Part shown: positions 22,302-32,525 of the stretch, in pieces | Numbering within the stretch: the first letter of the stretch is position 1 | Layout: each line of letters opens with the position of its first letter | Assembly: GCF_918797505.1 (NCBI RefSeq) | Contig: NC_092799.1 | Location: 26,474,382 to 26,538,381 of the forward strand | Reading direction: 5' to 3' | Length of the DNA: 64,000 nt | Source: Bemisia tabaci | Lineage: Eukaryota > Arthropoda > Insecta > Hemiptera > Aleyrodidae | Notes under the pieces: generated by a model | Seen by the model: only the letters and a program-made list of their open reading frames with translations | What the model was told of the DNA's origin: nothing | Databases searched by the model: none | Position numbers and translations under genes: made by a program

Positions 22302-22544
22302 CACCGAAAAAAAAGATGCTGTAGTAACATCCCGGATGTTACGGTTGCTAAAAAAATGTGTGACAACTCTTGGATGTTGCCATTAACATTCTGGCTTCTG
22401 GCAGTTAACGTAGCATGATAGGGTGTAAAAGTAACATGCTAAGATGTTACTTTAACAGCAAGAGTGGTGATGACTACATCCATTGAGTTGTCGCACATTT
22501 TTTTAACATCCGGGATGTTACTACAGCACCTCTTTTTTTCGGTG
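22302..22544. mobile_element. CACCG-ended TIR MITE
   Basis: 243 bp. Left end CACCGAAAAAAAAGATGCTG continues into TAGTAACATCCCGGATGTTA. The right end is the inverse, TAACATCCGGGATGTTACTA, then TTTTTTTCGGTG. The arms are about 60 bp. AT flanks both sides (22300-22301 and 22545-22546), compatible with a 2-bp target duplication. No coding capacity. Confidence 0.8.
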
Positions 22545-24210
22545 ATGTAATTATGGTATGCCTCATTTATGAAATAATTGCCTCAAATGATCGGATAAGC
22601 AAGTCATACGTTAGTGTGCATCAAAAATGTTTTCCTAAAAATGATTAGATGTTTTGAGTTGCTATGCTGCAATATGCACCAGATTGAGATTTATGTTTTC
22701 TGCACAAAATATATTTATCTATTCAGGGTAATACAGAATTCATAAAAAATTGGGGAACCTAATAAGACACATTAAAAAACTTAGTTTATCATGTATGCAG
22801 GTATTTTGTATATTTATTCAGCAAAATCTCATGAATTGCTGTTCATAAGACTTATACCTAAAGTATACATATCTGCATGAGCTCCAGAAAGCATGGGTTT
22901 ATATGAGGAACAGGGCTCTCGTGGAAATTGAGATATGTCCTTGCATCAGAGAGGCGACGAGAAGATTGTACTCGAAGATCGACCGGAGGATCACGGTGAC
23001 TTCGCTTACATACTTTTTGACTCGTATCAATGAATTGAGAAAATGTCGTTATGATATTGCAAAGGCCCAACCTAAAAAATCTACGTGATGGAGTTTATGC
23101 ATCTCACACCCTCTAAAATACATCCTCAAATAAATTATCAGCCATGAACTGGATTTAAACATTTTTTTTTACACCACTCCTCACCTATTCGTGATAGAAA
23201 TAGTGATAATCTGTTCAGCGTGAGCGGTACATAAAAAATTAGTGCAGCGCTAAATTTCATTACTGAACCATTTCCACCTAAGCCAGTCCCGCGATATATT
23301 TCAACCTCGTGGTTTTTACCTCAATCGAAGTCGACGATGTAGTAAATTTTTGTCCCAAGGCCTCTTCGTTCACGAAGCCCAAGAAACCAATTTCAAATGG
23401 TGCTGCGGCGTGAAATTCTGCTCAAATTCACATTATTGAGAATCACAATACTCACTTCTCATGAATGAATTCGCAGCTCTGTTCAATCAATCTATTCTTT
23501 ACAAGGTTTGCGCAGTTCAATTGTTTTTCGATTGTTTGCTTCTCTCGAATAAATTTAAAGGATAAGCCACGCATACGATCATCTTCTTCGGGTCAGGTCT
23601 TCTTGACTATTGTATAGATGCTTGATCAATGGCCTCCAAGGTCGTATTTAGCTCAAATCATGTGTGTAGAAGCGTAAAGACGCGTTCTGAGAATTGGATA
23701 TCTGCTGGCCGTAAGAGGAATAAAATGAAACTCTGATGCAATCGGCGTGTGTTTTATTAAGTACTGAGTGCGGCATGTACTTAGGGCTCCTCCCACAGTA
23801 TTATAGAATTCATTTTATGATCAGTGGGTTCCACTTTTTCGTGTCCATTCCTCATGTTCCGGGACTCGATTGAAGTATGAAATCAACGGAGGAAAATGTC
23901 AGAATATATTATAAAAATCTGACACTACTTATTTAAATCTATTCTCACTCATTAAAACGCATTTATAGAGAGATACCGTTCAGTGTCCCTCGGTTAACGA
24001 AACTTGAGATAAGCTACAAGAACTTTTAAAATATTTGACGGGAAGGGTTACAAATTAAGTTTACAAGTTAAGAGTAGAGTTTGGAAAAGATGGTGCAGAA
24101 CAACTATGAAAGATTCGGATTAAAAGTGACTGTGCTAAGTTCCAGTTGTCTCAATTTTCTAAAATAAAAATTATGATACTAATCTTCATTTTTAGATTAA
24201 TGTTTCTACA
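22545..24210. other. No certain gene; one weakly coding-like segment
   Basis: At 22903-23088 (+) and 22858-23070 (-) overlapping frames exist. A part (22905-22985) resembles 52387-52470 at the nucleotide level (CAGGGCTC.CGT.GAAA, then TACG/TATG.CCTT), so it is either an old repeat or a duplicated exon. Nothing else is recognisable. Confidence 0.3.
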
Positions 24211-24337
24211 CCTGAACGATAAAATTTATAAAATGTATCTAGAATCAGTTTAATATTATTTAGACAATTAAGACAAGCTTTTAAAAGACTTATATGAAGT
24301 CTAAAAGTGTTTTTTGTACAAAATTTCTATTGTGCAA

Positions 24338-24381
<44 letters not shown>

Positions 24382-24386
24382 ACGAT
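24211..24386 (+). mobile_element. Short retroposed insertion with 10-bp target duplication
   Basis: CCTGAACGAT occurs at 24211-24220 and again at 24377-24386. Between them lie about 120 bp of AT-rich sequence followed by 36 A residues (24341-24376). An AATAAA signal overlaps the start of the tail. This is the signature of target-primed reverse transcription: either the extreme 3' end of a LINE or the 3' UTR fragment of a processed transcript. The source is not recognisable and no reading frame is present. Confidence 0.8.
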
Positions 24387-25099
24387 AGTTGTTGGAGCTT
24401 TATTTTGAAAATTAAACTTTAAAATGTTTACCTATGCTTCACTCATAATTTAAGAATCCTTTTTAATTAATTTTACGTTGAATCTATTTTTTGTACACTA
24501 ATGGTAAGTAATGAATGAGTCAAATTTTGAATTTTACGTAATACCTACTCACGAGTGAATCTCCTGCTGGTGCAAGTATGGCGCCAAGCATAGCCTAAGC
24601 ATTGATTCAAATAGAAAATTTCACATGGTAGACGATCAAGAAAAGTCCCTTCAGATAATGAGATATGCAAAAAACCTACTTTCGTGTACAAATTGTTATC
24701 TACCTGGTTTTTAGGTGTTACGTCCTTGCATCACACTTGACAACGTTTATCAGCCAGCTTTATACCTCTACCGAAATTTACTGAGAGGAGACTAGAGACA
24801 TACCCAAAAAAAATCTTGGACCGTGGAATGAAGCTGGATTCTCTGCTTTGCGATCAACCGAGTTTTTAAACTATTACCGTATGACATTACGAGACTCCTT
24901 GATGTCTTGCGCAGATTTGAGGGCATGCTTCCTATTACGAGTTGAAATTGACATCTACCGTTGTTGTGAGTAACCGATTGACCTCGTTACATTTCTATAA
25001 ATGATTCATCAGCAGTAAAAGTTTCATCCTTCCAGTCTGTTACTCTCAGCTTCCTTTTATTCTGACTCAAACCTCAAATCACCTCAACTTTCTTCAATG
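24387..25099. other. No gene seen
   Basis: AT-rich, no supported feature. Confidence 0.35.
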
Positions 25100-25190
25100 C
25101 TGCCGTGCTGACAGTGAGAAAGAATGCCGTATAAACATTCAAATGTTGCCAAAACTCCAGGATAATTATTTTTTTTTAAATTTTTTAAAT
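25100..25190. mobile_element. CTGCCGTG-family MITE, left fragment
   Basis: TGCTGCCGTGCTGACAGTGA, then AGAATGCCGTATAAACATTC and GTTGCCAAAACTCC, match the left half of the family. The right half is absent here. A matching right half occurs at about 26379-26499, so later insertions may have split one element. Confidence 0.55.
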
Positions 25191-25194
25191 CTAC

Positions 25195-25455
25195 GATGAA
25201 ACTGCCAAACCATGCACGTATCTCAGTTTGTGACGTTATAGACATCCTGTCGCACCTTATTTTTAAATAAAAAAACTACTTAACGTCAATTTTTGAAAAC
25301 TTCCGTGTTTTTCTTTTATGTGCGAAGACAACTCTGTAAAAATTTCAAGAAATTATATTGATTCGTTCTCCTTCAAAAGAATAAAATTGGAGCGGGGAAC
25401 ACCGCGAACGAGATAAGTACTTGATTTGGTAGCTTTACCGTCGGTATAAATATTT
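25195..25455. repeat. Diverged interspersed repeat, copy 2
   Basis: GACGTTATAGACATCCTGTC, CTTAACGTCAATTTTTG, GATTCGTTCTCCTTCAAAAG and CGCGAACGAGATAAG correspond in order to motifs in 8005-8260 and, less well, 41530-41780. Confidence 0.5.
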
Positions 25456-25488
25456 TACCAAGACATTTTACGTACTTTTGACTGAAAC

Positions 25489-26370
25489 CAGGGCCAGATT
25501 AAGGGGGTGGCCACATGGACCGCGGCCCCTGGCGGCAAAAATTTGCAATTTTTTAGAGTGTAGGTATAAAAAAAAAACGGATTTATAAAAACAAAATTAC
25601 AAACGAGAAAAGGCGACAAAATCTGTCATTTCCTGAGAGTATAGTTATTTCTAATTTTGTCGTCTCTTAGTGATACAAGAGACAGCACCCTCAATAAGTC
25701 GAGTTACGAGAGAAATCAAACATGCAATTTGGCCTAGAACGGCGCAACTTAGAGAGAAATGATAACGAGGACTTGAGATGAAAAGGAGAAGCCCTCGGCG
25801 CGGCGATTTGCATGTAACACATACTAGCGCCTACAAGACTGCACGAATACCTCACGCGTTGCATCAAACACGGTGCGGTCATTGCGGTCAGCGTGAAACG
25901 GATAGCACCTACAAGAATGCATGAATACTTTACGCATTTCGTCAAATACGGTGCGTTCAGCAACGGTCTTCGGCGTGAAACTCATAGCACCTACAACTGT
26001 CGGAATACTTCATGCATTGCGCCAAACACGGTGCGGTCTGCGCGGCGCGGCGGCGAAAGTTAAAATCATTAAACCAGATTTATGTTTGTTCTTTCATCAT
26101 TTTTCCGTTCATTTCTTATGAATGGAAGGCCTTGTCCACACAGAGATAAGTTTACGGAACTTAACTTTCGCGCAAAGTGCCGTGAACTTTTGCTAGTAGT
26201 GTTGACAGGGCTTTCCCAAAAAATATATTCATCACGAATAAATGCTTCTTATGCACCCCTCCCCCGCTGGCACGTTCATTTGATGGTTTTTATCGAGCTT
26301 CAAAACGAATGAGAAAGGGGCGGTTAAATATAGGCGGCCCATGGGCGGCAAGTAGGTGAATCCGACAATG
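25489..26370. mobile_element. hAT-type element (CAGGGCC end) with internal minisatellite
   Basis: The left end is CAGGGCCAGATTAAGGGGGT. The right end is diverged (CAAGTAGGTGAATCCGACAATG), but the flanking 8 bp ACTGAAAC at 25481-25488 and 26371-26378 are identical, fixing the boundaries at 882 bp. The interior contains three units of the GCGCCTACAAGACTGC minisatellite (25826 to about 26057) and GGCGGCCCATGGGCGGCAAG near the right end. No transposase ORF. Eight-base duplications and CAGGG ends are typical of hAT elements. Confidence 0.85.
25826..26057 (+). repeat. Minisatellite, three units of 75-82 bp
   Basis: Units begin AGCGCCTACAAGACTGCACG, AGCACCTACAAGAATGCATG and AGCACCTACAACTGTCGGAA. 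Each continues with TACTTCACGCATTGCGTCAA-like sequence and ends in GTGCGGTC plus a variable GCGG-rich linker. Confidence 0.8.
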
Positions 26371-26378
26371 ACTGAAAC

Positions 26379-26499
26379 GCAATTTAAAATCTCTCAAAAA
26401 TGTAAGAAAAAAATTCGCGAGTTTCCAAGAAAATCCATTTTTAATTAGATAAATTGGCAACGTGTGAAGGTTCATACCGCGTTTTTCTTAGTATGGCAG
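26379..26499. mobile_element. CTGCCGTG-family MITE, right fragment
   Basis: GATAAATTGGCAACGTGTGA, AGGTTCATACCGCGTTTTTC and TTAGTATGGCAG match the right arm of the family. The left part is missing, immediately next to the right target duplication of the upstream hAT element. Confidence 0.65.
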
Positions 26500-27391
26500 A
26501 ATCTCAAACCGCAATCGCTGCTTCCATCCGCCCTTTATTAACCACAAGCTCCCGAAATCTCTCGCTCATTTAGTGCGCTCCTAGGATCGATGCTGCCGTT
26601 TTTTCGCTTTCTTTCAAAAACTAAAAACGATGCGTATTCCACGTAACCTCTACTGGAGGTATTGGATTCTTGAAATTATTTGCATCACAACGGCAACGCT
26701 GTCTTAGATCCCGATCGCAGAAAATAAATTGGATGGGCGATGACTAGACTCTCGGTGCGTTACTGCTCGTAACATAATTTTTTATTTATTTTTTATTTTC
26801 TTCTTCCTCTAATGCGAATGGTTCGGTGCGAAATGAGGTTAATTAGTCAAACCGCAAGACCGCAACTGGATGCGTAGAAATATTAAAACGTTGCGGGAAA
26901 ATCTTGGATTGGCGAGGAGTGCATGCAGAGGAGAGCTTACTGTAAATCCGTACATCTGCATACTAGTTGTAAGACTCGAAGAGGTGGATCGATCGCTTTG
27001 AACTTGGAACATTTACTGAGAAGAGCCTCCCTCGGGTTTACCTGTTTATGACGTGACTTTGCTGGCTCTTTTTGAAAAGTTTCAAGATCAGTCACACTCC
27101 AATTGGATGTTTGATTTATTTGCGTCGCTCCGTAATATGTACACCATTTCTGAGAAGATCTGAAAGCAATCTCCAAGAAAGCTTTGCATAAATAGAAACT
27201 TTAGCCTCAGCTTTCATCCATACGCGCAGCTAGGTGCCCCCCCCCCCCCCGGGTCTCGCAGTGGGCTCCCATGAAGGGTGACCAAAAACATTTTTAATCA
27301 ATTTATTGTAAATGTAGAAATCCCAAAATCTTAACAACATTGCAATATCAATAGATCCATGTCACAAAACGTAATCCAGCTCATACTCGTT
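26500..27391. other. Repeat remnant; no gene seen
   Basis: A C-run lies at about 27237-27250. At about 27328-27376 there is a right-arm remnant of the GGATTGCATTTTGCAA family (TCTTAACAACATTGCAAT, then CAAAACGTAATCC). No exon is supported. Confidence 0.4.
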
Positions 27392-27629
27392 CTGCCGTGC
27401 TGAGTAAAAACTCCGATTAGCATTCGAAAATTGTCAAATTTCTTCTAAGAAAATATTTATTTTTGAAGAATGTTATTCGTATTTTTCCTTAAAATTGTTG
27501 GATATTTTGGATAAAATTGGCAACAAAATTCGGAGGAATATTAATGCATTTTCCTAAAAATTCGTGATTTTGTCTAAGGAAATTTAGTAATGAGTGCAGG
27601 ATCATCTGGCATTTTCCTTAGCGAGGCAG
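27392..27629. mobile_element. CTGCCGTG-family MITE, diverged copy
   Basis: Left CTGCCGTGCTGAGTAAAAAC, right TTTTCCTTAGCGAGGCAG, with the family core GTCAAATTTCTTCTAAG. The arms are eroded and the flanks (CGTT and TACT) do not match, so this is an old copy. Confidence 0.75.
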
Positions 27630-28796
27630 TACTGTATGATATAATTACCAATTATACTCCACTCTGTAACCTACAGGAATGAAATACACAGAAAATAGTT
27701 TAAGCTGCCGGATGTTTTTTCCATTTTAATGAGCTTGAAAAAATTGATCAAAAATAAAGGGAATACGTTATTCTCCGACACGGGATTTCATTTAAGCGCG
27801 ATCCCATGTGATACACATCACTGGTAAACAGTACTGGTGTTTGACCACTACTAAATTACGAAACGTACAAAATTACTACTCTCAAGATCATATTAGAATT
27901 TTCCTCAAATGCCCTCCTCTTGGAATGTAAACTGTGGGTCTCCCTGAAGAAAGAATATCTATTTCGAGAACGAATGCCCTCAGTGTACAAGTACAATTGA
28001 AAAAGCTATCACCACCTTCCTAACTTTCTCCGTGGAAATGACACTCATAGGACTATTTGAACTATTCGTCATGGTGACAAAATAGCTTGATGACGTGCTA
28101 TTGTGTCCCTTTGGTGGGCAATCGTACTGGTTCATTGTTTGTTTCTTGTACTGTTGTTGTTGCGGGTGGGAAGGTGAGAAATTCCTCGGAGCAAGAACTT
28201 CTAGAGGCACGATGCCGACGTCACATCACGTCGAGACGCGAAGCCGTTCACGCGCCGCGCCGTAAACCACACCTCCTGCCGCTCACCGCTCACCTCACCT
28301 CACTCCTCATTCATCATTTCAGCTAGTTGTAAGCTCGAAGCTCGCAACAGCATGAGGGACAAGGTGCCCTGATGTCATCGGTGAGCGGCTGCCACGACCA
28401 GTATCCTTGCTCGCTGTCACTTATCGCAGTTTATGCATTTTTTATCGTCTTTCGTTACATTCATTACCGTGATTTTCTTCTTCGCGATTCTCTTTACATC
28501 CAACACGCATGACGTTACGTGCGTTAAACGTTAACGCTGCTGCCCGTACTGTCGCACACTGGAACTGGTCGATAGGAGAGGTCGGACAAAATCTGGAGAC
28601 TTTAAAAGCTTTTATTTTTGAAAATATGAAACAAAAAAGTTTGAAAGTGGTTCCATTAGTTTCTTCGTGAAATTTTCTTTCAGGATCACCCCTTAAAATT
28701 GAATTTGTGACGAAAGAAACATGAACATTTGAAATTTTAGCCGAAACGTACGTGTCCTACCTCTTCTATTAGTTCGTTCCACCGTGTGCCGTGCCA
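27630..28796. promoter_or_regulatory. Possible CpG-rich promoter region near 28190-28400
   Basis: Most of this stretch is AT-rich and featureless. A locally CpG-rich block at about 28200-28420 contains TGACGTCA-like CGACGTCACATCACGTC and repeated CTCACCTCAC. It also has a TTTCAGCTAGTT initiator-like site near 28316 and a good donor (ATCG|GTGAGC) near 28380. This could be an upstream promoter and non-coding first exon of the + strand gene that begins coding at 32281. The evidence is composition plus one donor, so this is speculative. Confidence 0.2.
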
Positions 28797-29036
28797 AGGT
28801 AGAACGCCGTATGAGCCTTCAGACGTCGCCAAGATTTCTCAGATACAAACCGAAATTACTGGGAAAATTGTGAATATTATTTTCTCAAATTATTAGACAG
28901 TTTTGTACACAATTTAATTTAAAATATCTGAAAATTTCAAGGGATAATGTGGATGAATGTCGTCAAATTACATTTTTTTCGCGGGAAATTTGACGACTCT
29001 CGAATGTTCATACAGCGTTCTTCCTTAGCACGGTAG
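28797..29036. mobile_element. CTGCCGTG-family MITE
   Basis: TGCCGTGCCAAGGTAGAACG at the left, GCGTTCTTCCTTAGCACGGTAG at the right. The core motifs CAGACGTCGCCAAG and CTCGAATGTTCATACA are present. The leading C is lost and the flanks are not duplicated. Confidence 0.8.
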
Positions 29037-29605
29037 CGTAGATAAAAATCCTCGAGCCGTGTGCCCTAACCTTGCATGTATTCCTAAAAAGTAATCGCAG
29101 TTTTTACCGAATGAATAAAGCAATGGATCATCCTTATTTGGACTGCGTTCTGCAATAAGGGAACTACCATCTCTATAGCTCATCCTTAAAATATAGCACA
29201 TATCTGCATATTGATTCTAATTGCACATACGTTGTTCCTAAAATGAGCCAGATATAGTGGTTCCCTATTTCAAAATGTTGTCCATTTGTACTCTTGCTCG
29301 CATATTCATTACCGTGAGGTTGAGCAAGCTTGATTGGACTATTTTTTTGCAATTAAGAACATACTATTCCTAGCTCAGTTTAGCTCAGTTCGTGCCATTA
29401 GTTTTCCTATGTAAGTTGGTGTTTTAAGGAATGAGTCGGAACTGGTAGTTTCGTATTGCAAACATTACGTCCTGGTGCACGTACATCTATTTAATAAAAT
29501 CACCATGATAACTTTAGCCGACCTACCTTTTTTCCCTCCTAAAAATGGAAAGTAACGTGAATAAAATTGCATTTACTTCAAGGCGGAGTATTGGGATGTA
29601 ACTAT
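29037..29605. mobile_element. Contains a GGACTGCGTTCTGCAA TIR element (29139-29284)
   Basis: GGACTGCGTTCTGCAATAAG, then GGAACTACC, at 29139 is mirrored by GTGGTTCCCTATTTCAAAATG, then TTGTCC, near 29260-29284. It resembles the larger element at 36988-37248. The rest has no recognised feature. Confidence 0.6.
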
Positions 29606-30254
29606 CAGGCCCGCCACATCCCATCTCGGGCCCTGGTACCAGTTTTCTGGCCCGGGCCCCTAGCACAGAGGGGGGTCCGGGGGTCCTCCCCCGGGAAATT
29701 TTTGAAATTTAAAATATATTTGGACGCATTTTGAAGCTCTTATGATGGAGATTTTCCATCAATTTCTGCAGAATAATTACGCCTTTTTTTTTACTGTCAG
29801 CACCAAATACTTTCGAATTGTTGCATTCAAAACATCTATAAATTTTTTTTTTGAGGGGGGCAGATGATACTTTTCAATTCTAGGGGAAGCCGGGCCCCCT
29901 AGACTCCCCCTTCGTACGTCTATGGAAAGAGAGTTGAGCCATTAAAGTCGAGGATGCCTAGACATCAGGAGCCCCTCAGCATCCGACAACGGAAGAAAAT
30001 GAAACGCAGTTACTAAAAATACGATTCTACATATTCTCAAAATCTTGAGATGAGATAGAAATCTCTAAAAAAGTAAGACAAATTTTATAGTGCCCTAGCG
30101 TGTTTTTGAAACTTTAGGGTAATGTTTTCACTTTTCCTTACGAGACAAGGGTTACACATGAATTTGTAGTGGTTTGTCACCTGCGTCACGGGCCCCTCCA
30201 GGGCCCGGGCCCCGGTACCAAGGACCCAGTATCCCCCCCCTTGTGGCGGGCCTG
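29606..30254. mobile_element. hAT-type element, CAGGCCCGCCAC ends
   Basis: 649 bp, left end CAGGCCCGCCACATCCC, right end GGGTGTGGCGGGCCTG-like (TTGTGGCGGGCCTG). Identical 8-bp flanks GTAACTAT at 29598-29605 and 30255-30262 prove the insertion boundaries. Subterminal GGCCCGGGCCCC motifs occur on both sides. Interior AT-rich; no transposase. Non-autonomous. Confidence 0.9.
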
Positions 30255-30933
30255 GTAACTATCAAAGTAATAATACGAAAGTGAGTTATGTATACATTCC
30301 ACTCTCTCGATTCTCGTAATAATAAGACGCACATACCAAGTCAATACTCAGGATGCAACTATATCAACGCGTAGGAGGTGTTTTTGCCTACCCCCGAGGT
30401 TGAAGGCGAAAGGGCATTACAACGTGCAGCCGGTCTTCATTCGACTGATTGGACGCGTCGCAAGCGTTATATTCTCAGACATAACTCGCGTATACGGGAC
30501 CTTTTGATACTTAAAATCTAAATCCTCTACATACACATTCCCAAGTGGGCTTTAGTGATAATTTTTCCATACTCGACTTCGTTTTTTAATATTTCGCGAA
30601 ATTTTTCCTTCCTTTTTTCCTCTTTTAAATGTGTAAATTTACTGTCTCGGAGGGAAGGGAGGGTTAAACCATAATTTACTCGTATTGAAAACGTAATATC
30701 GATAAAGACCTGACGTAGCTAAACGCTATTAGTATAGTTGTCTCAATTATGGCATCAATGTTACTTGAACAAAAACTCAATTTTGCGGCAAATGAAAGCT
30801 TTTAAGCTAGCCTCCCCTGCAACAGATATGAGATTATATTGGAAGATTTACTAGGTAATTTAATTTAACATTATTTGTTCTTATTTAAATAAGCTAAGCG
30901 TGAGTCTAAAACACTAAAAAAAACCAACAGAGT
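30255..30933. other. No gene seen
   Basis: AT-rich with no supported feature. Confidence 0.35.
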
Positions 30934-31890
30934 CAGTGGCGTGCGGTCCGGATAAGCAAGGCAAGCACTGCTTGCCCAAAGATTTCAAAAGAAAGAAGAA
31001 ACTTACACCTGTTAGATGCATGTTTTACATTTTAGCAAATATATTTATAAAGCGTGTTCAGTATGTAAATTGCATTAAAAACAGAAAGAGAGAGAGACAG
31101 AAATACGTATAGTGCCACTAAAGGTAAGCACCAGAGCGGATGGAGGTGGCGCTGGCATGGCGCAGCGCGCTGCGCGGCCTGAACACGGGCCGACTCATGC
31201 GCTGGAGAATCGTTTGCGATCAGCTGAGCGGAGAGCCCCTGCTCGGCGCGGCGGAATCAAGGCGGGCGGGCGGGTAGAGCGGTACGTTCCGAGTCCGAGC
31301 CCTTCGCTGCGCGATCGCAGCTCGCTTCTCTTCGCCCGTCACCGTAGCGCGCTGCTTCTGCCTCCGATGCGCTATCTTGCTCCCTCTATCCGTCGCGGTT
31401 GTAATTGCTCCTTCGGTGCAAATGCCCTTAAATTCTATAAAATTTCCCCCACTTGATCTGATTAGTGATGAATTAGAAAATTCTCAATCATGTTTTAAAC
31501 GCAGAAAATTCTAATTTTCTAACTTATTTTTCTAATTTCTAATTTTAAACTCAAAAAATTCTAAATAATGTAGAATAAAGACTACAATACCTCAAATAAG
31601 TGGCAAAATTAGGAGTGAAGAGCATGGAGCCGTCCTCTAATGCTCAGTAACATTTGAAACAAGTTGAGTAAATGAAATCATAAGTAAGAGAGAAAGTAAT
31701 AAAACCACAGTTTTTCAAGACGTTCCATCATATTTCATCCGAAAAATAGAGCAAATACCGTAAAATTTTAACAATTTTCTAGGGAGGCTCCCTGAGGAGG
31801 GGAAAGAGACTACGTTAACCCCCCCCCCCCCCCCCCCCGGCTGGCGAACGCTAGAGCTTGCCCTGTCACTAAACCCACCGCACGCCACTG
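30934..31890. mobile_element. hAT-type element, CAGTGGCGTGCGG ends, GC-rich core
   Basis: 957 bp with 13-bp terminal inverted repeats CAGTGGCGTGCGG / CCGCACGCCACTG and a perfect 8-bp duplication, AACAGAGT, at 30926-30933 and 31891-31898. Just inside the left end is the hairpin GGCAAGCACTGCTTGCC. The core from 31130 to 31420 is GC- and CpG-rich, unlike its surroundings. It contains a 114-codon frame (31112-31456) without transposase features, best read as an accidental ORF. A C-run of about 19 lies near 31820. It ends 391 bp before the start codon of the SAM gene. Confidence 0.9.
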
Positions 31891-32280
31891 AACAGAGTTG
31901 ATTTGAAATATCTACAAGAACATTTTTCCCCCCTGTAATTCCTACGGGTCATTCAGTAGGTGCAATCTTTCAGATTTATCACAAATGTCATTACAGTCAA
32001 CAAACTTCTAGTTGGGTATTCAAAATCTTGCGATCAATCTCAACGGTGAATGTGTTTTTCAGCAGCTGAGTGATGAGTGGTCGCCGAAGAAATCAGTGCC
32101 AAAAATTGTCCCGATTATTGAATTTTACCGGTGGTGTGTGTTTAAGTTAATCTGCATAACCTCAATGTTCCTCGGATTACTATACGCAGCAGCGCCTGCG
32201 CTACTAATTCACAGCTTAGACTTATAGAGTTACCCTTCGGATGATACTCCTCGTTTGAGTCTGCGAGTTATCATTTGAAA

Positions 32281-32326
32281 ATGGGGACGAGCGGCAGTAA
32301 ATTGAAGAAGAAGAACCGGAGCCAAA
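32281..32326 (+). CDS. Candidate first coding exon: N-myristoylation signal (SAM-domain gene)
   Basis: The ATG at 32281 has an excellent Kozak context (GAAAATGG). It encodes MGTSGSKLKKKNRSQ and stops at a consensus donor, AAA|GTGAGT (GT at 32327). Gly2 with small residues at 3 and 4, Ser6 and Lys7 fits the N-myristoyltransferase consensus. The following basic run (KLKKKNR) is the usual second membrane-binding signal, so the product would sit on the cytosolic face of a membrane. The exon ends in phase 1, and the first base joins GC at the start of the exon at 47905 to give Ser. No stop arises at any of the three joins. The exon lies between a hAT element and a hAT hairpin that starts 34 bp past the donor. 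Assigning it to the SAM gene is inference from phase and strand; no transcript evidence is available. Confidence 0.5.
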
Positions 32327-32360
32327 GTGAGTATTTTAATCTTTTTTATACCTCCCGTAT

Positions 32361-32525
32361 CAGTGGCGTGGCGTGAATTGCGATCTATCGATTGTTATGC
32401 CGTTTAAACCTATGGTAAAGAATCGATTATTAAGGTGTTCGCTGCGAACACCCTATTTATCGATCCTTTTCCATAGGTTTAAATGGCATAGCAATCGATA
32501 TATCGTAATTCACGCCACGTCACTG
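32361..32525. mobile_element. hAT-type hairpin MITE, intact
   Basis: 165 bp, left CAGTGGCGTGGCGTGAATTG, right CAATT-type inverse CACGCCACGTCACTG. It is almost fully self-complementary; the arms carry ATCGATTGTTATGCC and GGCATAGCAATCGAT around GGTGTTCGCTGCGAACACC. Perfect 8-bp target duplication TCCCGTAT at 32353-32360 and 32526-32533. Because it is recent and highly palindromic it could form a stem in the nascent transcript next to the proposed 5' splice site. Confidence 0.9.

Noticed and set aside
31112..31456. 114-codon ORF in the GC-rich block
   Set aside because: Lies wholly inside a hAT-type element, lacks transposase motifs, and is explained by high GC removing stop codons.
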